NCBI GenBank assembly: GCA_900321775.1
Contig: ONXE01000003.1
Location: forward strand, 1 to 29,020
Direction: 5' to 3'
From: an uncultured Bacteroidales bacterium
GTDB lineage: Bacteria; Bacteroidota; Bacteroidia; Bacteroidales; Paludibacteraceae
Length of the DNA: 29,020 nt
Shown here: positions 23,911 through 29,020 of the stretch, piece by piece
How the letters are laid out: every line of letters starts with the position of its first letter
How positions within the stretch are numbered: position 1 is the first letter of the stretch
The notes under the pieces: model-generated
Databases searched by the model: none
What the model saw: the letters and a program-made list of their open reading frames with translations, nothing else
Told to the model about the DNA's origin: nothing
Program-made: the position numbers and the translations under genes

Positions 23911-23945
23911 TTTCCACAGGTATTTATTCAATCAAATTACAAAAT

Positions 23946-26045
23946 TTACAGACTAAGGGAAATGCGCTTGCGGGCGAGGTCAACGTCTTTGACTCGAACC
24001 TCGAGGTGCTGACCGAGGGTCAGGGCTTCACCGGCGGAAGTGAGTCGGTGGCCTTTCTTGCGTGCGAGCTCGGAGATATGGAGTAATCCGTCCTGGTGTA
24101 CGCCAATGTCTATGAATGCGCCGAAGGCGGTCAGGTTGGTGACGATGCCGGGGAGGAGCATTCCTTCCTGTAGGTCCTCTATTTCGTGCACGGCATCTGA
24201 GAAATGGAAGGCCTCCATCTGTCCACGCGGATCCCGTGAAGGCTTGCGCAGTTCGCTGCGAATATCATCGAGCGTTGCTTTACCCACTTCTTCGCTTGCG
24301 TATTGATTGAAATTGATACGCTCTTGCAGGTCTGGCCGAGCCATCAGTTCCGAGACAGAACAATGCAGGTCGGAGGCCATTTGCTCCACCAAAGCGTAGC
24401 GTTCGGGGTGAACGGCGGAGTTGTCCAAAGGGTTGGTTCCGCCGGCAATACGGAGGAATCCGGCAGCTTGCTCGAAGGTCTTGGGACCCATTTTAGGGAC
24501 GCGCAGGAGCGTCTTGCGGTCGGGGAATGGGCCGTTTTGGGTGCGATAATCTATAATATTCTGCGCGAGTGTAGGTCCGAGGCCGGAGATATAGGTCAGC
24601 AAGTGTTTGGAGGCGGTATTGACATCCACGCCCACATGGTTGACTACCGATTCGACGGTTCGTGTGAGCGATTGCTTGAGTTGCGTCTGGTCCACATCGT
24701 GCTGGTACTGCCCTACTCCAATGGACTTGGGGTCAATCTTGACCAGCTCTGCCAACGGGTCCATGAGGCGGCGTCCGATACTGACGGCTCCGCGAACAGT
24801 CACATCCTCATCGGGGAACTCTTCGCGCGCAACGGCAGAGGCGGAATAGACGGAAGCGCCGTTTTCGCTGACGACAAACACGTCAATCTGGTTCTCCAAA
24901 CCGATGTTTTGCAGCATATCGCGCACAAAAGCCTCCGTTTCACGCGAAGCGGTGCCGTTGCCTATAGCAATGGCTTGAATCTCAAACTGTTTGATGAGGC
25001 TGACGACGATACGCATGGCTCCGGCTTTGTCGGAACGCGGAGGCGTGGGATAAATGACGTCATGAGTGAGGAGGTCTCCCTGTGCGGAGAGGGCCACCAC
25101 CTTGCATCCGGTTCGGTACCCGGGGTCGATGGCGAGGATGCGCTTTTGGCCAAGCGGGGCTGCCAAGAGCAACTGGCGAGCGTTGTCGGCGAAGACGTGA
25201 ATGGCTTCGGTGTCGGCTTTTTGCTTGGATGCTGCCGCATATTCGGTTTCGATGGCAGGCTTGAGCAGTCGTTTGTAACTATCCTCAACGGCGAGTGCCA
25301 CCTGGTCGGAAGCGGCGCCGTTATCTTTGACGAAGATGCGGTACAGTTTGTCAAGGGCTTTGTCCTGGTCGGGCGAGATATCCACGCGCAGGAAGCCCTC
25401 GTTTTCGCCCCGTCGCATGGCCAGCAGTCGGTGTGAGGCGATACGGGAGAGGCGCTCGTGGCAATCAAAATAGTCGAAATAGGTCTGCGCATCGGGTTCG
25501 GCCAACTTGGTCTTAACCACTTTGCTGGAGATGACCGCGGAGTAGTCGAACTCGCGACGGACCGCTGCGCGTGCTTTCTCGCTGAGGTTCACCCATTCGG
25601 CAATGATGTCGCGGGCTCCCTGCAGGGCCTCCTCATCTTTGGGCAGGCGGAATCCGACGGGCTGCGACATAAGTTGCTTGGCCAGAGGTTCGTAGCCTTT
25701 CTCCCTGGCTATATCGGCGCGTGTCTTACGGTGCGGCTTGTAGGGCAGATAGATATCCTCGAGCATGGTAGCGTCCCAACAATCTTCAATGCGCTGCTTG
25801 AGTTCTGGCGTCAATGCACCCTGTTCCTCAATGGTCTTGAGGATAGTCTGCTTGCGTTCCTTCAGTTCCTCGATGCGCTGCCATTCGGTCTGTATATCAG
25901 CCAGTTGAACCTCATCCAAGGCACCGGTTCGTTCCTTGCGGTAACGCGCGATGAACGGGATGGTTGCGCCCTCCTTGAGCAAGGAGATGACGGCTGAAAT
26001 CTGCTGTTCGGTGAACCCTAATTTCTGTGCAATCAGTTTGTACAT
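23946..26045 (-). CDS. tex: Transcription accessory protein Tex
   Basis: A 699-residue nucleic-acid-binding protein. Domains in order: N-terminal helical Tex region (about 1-190, IPFIARYRKERTGALDEVQL near 32-51), YqgF/RNase H-like domain from about 298 (KRILAIDPGYRTGCKVVAL), helix-hairpin-helix block around 470-550 (HVGVDVNTASKHLL, ISGLGPTLAQNI, VPKMGPKTFEQAAGFLR), and C-terminal S1 domain (about 622-699, GIVTNLTAFGAFIDIGVHQD). It binds RNA and acts in transcription quality control. Start: MYKLIAQKLGF at 26045; the longer frame would overlap the upstream lipoprotein stop. Only two bases separate them, so they are one operon. Length is slightly under the 708-780 of relatives. Confidence 0.95.
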   Translation of the reverse strand: MYKLIAQKLGFTEQQISAVISLLKEGATIPFIARYRKERTGALDEVQLADIQTEWQRIEELKERKQTILKTIEEQGALTPELKQRIEDCWDATMLEDIYLPYKPHRKTRADIAREKGYEPLAKQLMSQPVGFRLPKDEEALQGARDIIAEWVNLSEKARAAVRREFDYSAVISSKVVKTKLAEPDAQTYFDYFDCHERLSRIASHRLLAMRRGENEGFLRVDISPDQDKALDKLYRIFVKDNGAASDQVALAVEDSYKRLLKPAIETEYAAASKQKADTEAIHVFADNARQLLLAAPLGQKRILAIDPGYRTGCKVVALSAQGDLLTHDVIYPTPPRSDKAGAMRIVVSLIKQFEIQAIAIGNGTASRETEAFVRDMLQNIGLENQIDVFVVSENGASVYSASAVAREEFPDEDVTVRGAVSIGRRLMDPLAELVKIDPKSIGVGQYQHDVDQTQLKQSLTRTVESVVNHVGVDVNTASKHLLTYISGLGPTLAQNIIDYRTQNGPFPDRKTLLRVPKMGPKTFEQAAGFLRIAGGTNPLDNSAVHPERYALVEQMASDLHCSVSELMARPDLQERINFNQYASEEVGKATLDDIRSELRKPSRDPRGQMEAFHFSDAVHEIEDLQEGMLLPGIVTNLTAFGAFIDIGVHQDGLLHISELARKKGHRLTSAGEALTLGQHLEVRVKDVDLARKRISLSL

Positions 26046-26047
26046 AC

Positions 26048-27511
26048 CTACTCTTCCTCCTGTTGTTCCGTATAGACGTAACATCCTGCATCCCAAGTGG
26101 TTCGCGGGTTGCCCAACAGGTCAAACGGGAACAGCTTGGCCACTGTCGAGTCGGCGATTGCGCGAGCGGGAGAGAGGCTGTCCAAACGGAAGTCAAAATA
26201 CTGATAATCTGCGTAATAGTCGTTGATGAACACCGAGTCGCTGTCCTGATAATAGACGTTATTGCCGGCACCAGGAAGGTGCAGGGTGTCGGTCTTGAGG
26301 TAGTTGCCTCGGAACTCGCCCTGATAGAGGTCGGGGAACGGATCGGCGATGACCAGTTGATTCGCGCGCACGCCTGTAATAATATTGTTGTAGAAGGAGG
26401 CGCGGGTCTGGTGGTGCTTGGTGAGATTGTCGATATAGACCGCAGCCACATCCTCGCGCGGCGTGTCATACAGGCCTACGCTGGAGTTGTAAACCGTGTT
26501 ACGGTAATAACTGGCGATGGTGTTGTGGATGAATGTACTGTTGCCACCATCCAGATAGATGCAGTAGGAGGCGCAGTTGCTTATCTCAGAGTTGGTGACG
26601 GTTGCGTCGGTGTTGATGAGAATCAATCCGTACTGGTCATGATTGTGGATGCGTGCGTTGTGGAGCGTCAGCGTGGGACGTTTGGAATATGACTTGCCGT
26701 AGCAGAACAGGCCGTTGATGGCGGACAGAATGCGCACGTTCTCCAAGTGCCAATCAGGGGCCATATAGTCCTCATCGTACAGGTAGATACCGGCCCATTG
26801 CCCGGGCACATAGAGATAAGGAATACCCGCGACGTAGTCATCCAGCCTGTCGCCGCTGAACTCGATTGGTTCGTCTGTCGTACCCTTGGCTTTGACGGGG
26901 CCGTAGAACACTGCGCTGGCATCTTTGTGCATGTAGAACCGGGTGCCTTTCTCGATAGTTACCGTGGCTTCCGGGGCGGAGGCTATATAATGGCGAATCA
27001 TGTATGGTTTTTCTGCAGAGAAAGTGTAGTCGGCATACACTACCAATGAGTCAATGAGTGTCACATCTTGTCCGTAGGCTTCCAACTGAAGCACGCGTTG
27101 GTTGCCGTTAGAAAGGAAGAACGTCAGTTGGTCGGTGACGAGTACAGGAGAGTTGCTTTTTTGCGGGTCGATGGTGGCGCGCACGAACAGGTACAACGAA
27201 TCGCCTGCGGGGAGGGAGATGTTACGCATCAGCGCCAACGAATCTTCACCGTCCAGATTGATGCGAAAAGATGTTCCGTCGGCTTGTGCCACCCTGTCGA
27301 TCAGGAGCGGCAACTTGGTTTCGTTGCGGAGCATGACTATCCTGGTCGCGCTGCCACGGTCAGTGAAAACGGTGTCGAAGGAGAGGGTGTCTGTAGAGAA
27401 CGTGATGTTAGCCGAGGTGTCCTGCGGATTGTTCTGACAAGCGGTCAACGCCAGCAGCGTCCATGCTACCAGCGCAACAAAAACCGACCATATATATTGT
27501 TTGCGTTTCAT
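26048..27511 (-). CDS. Beta-helix-repeat lipoprotein
   Basis: A 487-residue envelope protein. Lipoprotein signal MKRKQYIWSVFVALVAWTLL then ALTAC, lipidated C25. An N-terminal immunoglobulin-like region (about 35-130, ITFSTDTLSFDTVFTDRGSA, 'chord' pattern of ASH-type domains) is followed by a right-handed parallel beta-helix (about 240-420), seen as short turns with repeated N/S/T: LENVRILSAINGLF, LHNARIHNHDQYGLILINT, VTNSEISNCASYCIYLDGGN, FIHNTIASYYRNT. Such helices often bind or cleave polysaccharides, but no catalytic residues are evident. ATG 27511 is chosen because it starts the signal peptide 9 bases after the -7 box; the frame open to 27571 crosses the promoter. Cotranscribed with tex. 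Confidence 0.82.
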   Translation of the reverse strand: MKRKQYIWSVFVALVAWTLLALTACQNNPQDTSANITFSTDTLSFDTVFTDRGSATRIVMLRNETKLPLLIDRVAQADGTSFRINLDGEDSLALMRNISLPAGDSLYLFVRATIDPQKSNSPVLVTDQLTFFLSNGNQRVLQLEAYGQDVTLIDSLVVYADYTFSAEKPYMIRHYIASAPEATVTIEKGTRFYMHKDASAVFYGPVKAKGTTDEPIEFSGDRLDDYVAGIPYLYVPGQWAGIYLYDEDYMAPDWHLENVRILSAINGLFCYGKSYSKRPTLTLHNARIHNHDQYGLILINTDATVTNSEISNCASYCIYLDGGNSTFIHNTIASYYRNTVYNSSVGLYDTPREDVAAVYIDNLTKHHQTRASFYNNIITGVRANQLVIADPFPDLYQGEFRGNYLKTDTLHLPGAGNNVYYQDSDSVFINDYYADYQYFDFRLDSLSPARAIADSTVAKLFPFDLLGNPRTTWDAGCYVYTEQQEEE

Positions 27512-27520
27512 TTGCGGCTG

Positions 27521-27552
27521 CAAAGGTAGTGATTTTTTTTGAAATACACAAA
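27521..27552 (-). promoter_or_regulatory. Promoter of the lipoprotein-tex operon
   Basis: Minus strand: TTTG (27552-27549), 20 bases, TACCTTTG (27528-27521). The leader would be only a few bases. It is divergent from the bcp promoter, the two lying back to back within about 90 bases. Confidence 0.8.
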
Positions 27553-27577
27553 TAAATTGCCATTTTTTCAAAAAAAA

Positions 27578-27609
27578 TTTGCATATTTCGGGGAAAAGCA
27601 GTAAATTTG
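27578..27609 (+). promoter_or_regulatory. Promoter of bcp
   Basis: TTTG (27578-27581), 20 bases, TAAATTTG (27602-27609); leader of about 60 bases to ATG 27676. Confidence 0.8.
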
Positions 27610-27675
27610 CAGCGGGAATTGAGTTTATACAATTAGATAAAGCAAAAACAGGACCAATTAATTAAAGACAATCAT

Positions 27676-28128
27676 ATGACAATCGGAGACAAAGCGCCCG
27701 AGATACTGGGCAAAGACGAACAGGGACGAGACATTCGTCTCAGCGATTACAAAGGTCGAAAACTGGTGCTGTACTTCTACCCAAAGGATAACACCAGCGG
27801 GTGTACCGCAGAGGCATGCAGCCTGCGTGACCGTTATGCTGACTTGCAGGGTGCGGGTTACGAAGTGGTAGGAGTGAGCAAAGACTCCGCTGCATCGCAC
27901 GTAAAATTCAAAGAAAAACATGCCCTGCCCTTCCCGCTGATTGCCGACATCAATCACGAGCTGCTCGAGGCCATGGGTGCCTGGGGAGAAAAGACCATGT
28001 ACGGGAAGAAAACCATGGGCACCATCCGCACCACTTTCGTCATCAACGAGCAGGGAATAATCGAACAAATCTTCTCGGGCAAACAGGTCAACACCAAAGA
28101 TCACGCCACACAAATTTTGCAAAAGTAA
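27676..28128 (+). CDS. bcp: Thioredoxin-dependent thiol peroxidase (peroxiredoxin Q/BCP)
   Basis: A 150-residue cytoplasmic peroxiredoxin that reduces peroxides with electrons from thioredoxin. The active site YFYPKDNTSGCTAEAC has peroxidatic C43 and resolving C48, five residues apart as in the atypical two-cysteine BCP class (E. coli C45/C50). P36 and T40 of the PxxxTxxC motif are present, and an Arg in the family position is supplied by TIRTTFVI. Further family marks are VVGVSKDSAASHVKF and PFPLIADINHELLEAMGAWGEK (in part). Length is normal. It heads an operon with the DUF1653 protein 6 bases downstream and is divergent from the lipoprotein-tex operon. Confidence 0.95.
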   Translation: MTIGDKAPEILGKDEQGRDIRLSDYKGRKLVLYFYPKDNTSGCTAEACSLRDRYADLQGAGYEVVGVSKDSAASHVKFKEKHALPFPLIADINHELLEAMGAWGEKTMYGKKTMGTIRTTFVINEQGIIEQIFSGKQVNTKDHATQILQK

Positions 28129-28134
28129 AAGAAC

Positions 28135-28602
28135 ATGAGATACGTGCCGCTTATTCTTAAAACGCTGCTGGTGCTCGTCTGCTTTTTCTCATATTTTTGT
28201 ATGATGAAAGTGCTGTACTGCGGCTGTTGGGCCTGCAAAATGGGCGTTGCCATCGGCATCATCGGCCTTGGCATCTGTCTATATGACCGCTACCACGAGT
28301 TACGTCGCATTGTGAACCACAAGGATGCCCAGTCATCCCATCCCCAACCTGCGGAGCAGACAGAAAGGACTCGCTATTTCCGGCATTTCAAGGGCGGGCT
28401 GTACCGATATGTTTGTACCGCGTACGATTCCGAGACGCAGGAGCGCAAGGTTGTCTATCAGGCCCTGTACGGGGAACGGGCGTTTTGGGTTAGGCCGGAG
28501 AAGATGTTCTTCGAATCCGTCACCCGCGACGGCCGCACGTTCCCAAGGTTTGAGGAAATAGAGCAGCAAGAAAGAGAGGGGGGGCTGTGCAGGCAAAAGT
28601 AA
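28135..28602 (+). CDS. Membrane-anchored DUF1653-domain protein
   Basis: A 155-residue protein with two hydrophobic helices (about 4-27 and 35-51) joined by a cysteine-rich loop (LYCGCWACK), a charged linker (about 55-78), and a complete DUF1653 domain (about 80-142): HFKGGLYRYVCTAYDSETQ, VVYQALYGERAFWVRP, MFFESVTRDGRTFPRFEEI. DUF1653 is normally a free domain of about 70 residues with unknown role, so anchoring to the membrane is a notable fusion. The gene begins 6 bases after bcp and should be cotranscribed. The C-terminus is short and polar. Confidence 0.85.
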   Translation: MRYVPLILKTLLVLVCFFSYFCMMKVLYCGCWACKMGVAIGIIGLGICLYDRYHELRRIVNHKDAQSSHPQPAEQTERTRYFRHFKGGLYRYVCTAYDSETQERKVVYQALYGERAFWVRPEKMFFESVTRDGRTFPRFEEIEQQEREGGLCRQK

Positions 28603-28654
28603 TAAGTCAAATAAAGCCGTTAGGCAGAGCGAAACGTGATAAAAAGTAAGCAAG

Positions 28655-28675
28655 GTGTATGCATGGTGTATGCAA
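28655..28675. repeat. Short 11-bp tandem repeat
   Basis: GGTGTATGCA at 28655-28664 and 28666-28675, period 11. It lies in the gene-free stretch after the DUF1653 gene, about 60 bases upstream of a promoter-like sequence. It may be a regulator site; nothing else supports this. Confidence 0.4.
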
Positions 28676-28731
28676 GGCGGTCTCATAAATATATGGATAT
28701 TTCCCCGGAATGGATCGTTTTCAAAAACATT

Positions 28732-28950
28732 TTTGAGAATCTCTCCTACCTAACAACCTACCTTTGACCATTCTTTACCCGTAAGGGTACCGCACATGGG
28801 CTGTCTGCTACGCAAGCTTAGCCAAAAATGGCACAATCTGCTGCGCTGTGCAGGAACGACCGCTCTCCCCACGAGAACAAGTTCTCGCGTGGACCCCAGA
28901 AATGCTCATCGGGATCCGCAGAGGGTTGCTGCAGGTCCCGATGAGCATGG
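28732..28950 (+). ncRNA. Candidate structured RNA or long folded leader
   Basis: A promoter-like pair (TTTG 28732-28735, TACCTTTG 28759-28766; spacing 23, longer than the usual 20) is followed by no gene to the window end. Hairpins follow: TACCC-GTAA-GGGTA (28776-28789, GNRA-type loop); CCACGAGAAC/GTTCTCGCGTGG (28869-28892, 10 bp with a two-base bulge); and ATGCTCATCGGGA/TCCCGATGAGCAT (28902-28948, 13 perfect bp), whose loop holds GCAG/CTGC. I do not see hallmarks of tmRNA, RNase P RNA or SRP RNA. It could be a 6S-like RNA or the leader of a gene beyond the window. Confidence 0.45.
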
Positions 28951-29020
28951 TTAGATAGGCGAGAAATGCTGGTGGAGACGTGAAATTTTGGGCGCAGAGT
29001 TGCGTTTGTTGGTATTATAC

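Noticed and set aside
24303..25436. 377-residue plus-strand frame opposite tex
   Set aside because: Antisense shadow of a strongly conserved gene with clear domains; its sequence resembles no family.

Overview
The window is Bacteroidales chromosomal DNA. The evidence is the -33/-7 promoter form TTTG-N20-TANNTTTG upstream of many genes, the lack of strong Shine-Dalgarno sequences, a type IX secretion system (T9SS) plug gene, a T9SS C-terminal sorting domain, and a typical HU / COX24-domain / RNase E-G neighbourhood. The genus cannot be fixed from the sequence.

Positions 1-17250 are one end of an integrated, probably decaying, tailed-phage element. It opens with the tail end of an IS transposase (2-85) abutting the C-terminus of a large terminase subunit (103-465). 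An AT-rich cargo operon follows on its own host-type promoter (642-3996): a secreted fibre-like protein, a T9SS-exported reprolysin-type metalloprotease and a lipoprotein. Phage genes resume at 4183 in three operons: a structural pair (4183-5725); a tail fibre plus complete lysis cassette of holin, T7-type amidase and probable unimolecular spanin (5807-8541); and tape measure plus baseplate-like protein (9589-15511). All three start at a near-identical promoter, GTCTTTTC-N19-TACYTTTGCA. A gene-free kilobase between lysis and tape measure holds a 251-bp-period tandem repeat and a 23-bp palindrome. The tape measure is split by a frameshift. No portal, protease or capsid gene is visible. A convergent tyrosine integrase (15545-16858), three helically phased 11-bp repeats and a tRNA-Thr(CGT) gene mark the element's end. 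Between the integrase and the tRNA lie three tandem copies of a tRNA 3' end (T-arm plus acceptor strand), which look like attachment-site relics or tRNA mimics.

Positions 17250-29020 are host core DNA: T9SS plug protein (leaderless GTG start), HU, a 30-residue COX24/mS38-like ribosomal protein, RNase E/G with an unusually long lysine-rich tail and a three-hairpin leader, a secreted alpha/beta hydrolase, and a small secreted protein. On the minus strand come Tex and a beta-helix lipoprotein in one operon, divergent from bcp and a membrane-anchored DUF1653 protein. The last 290 bases hold a promoter followed by strong hairpins and no gene, a candidate structured RNA.

The best leads are the prophage-specific promoter set, the T9SS protease cargo in a phage that appears to lack head genes, the tRNA T-arm array, the 251-bp repeat locus and the candidate RNA at the right edge.
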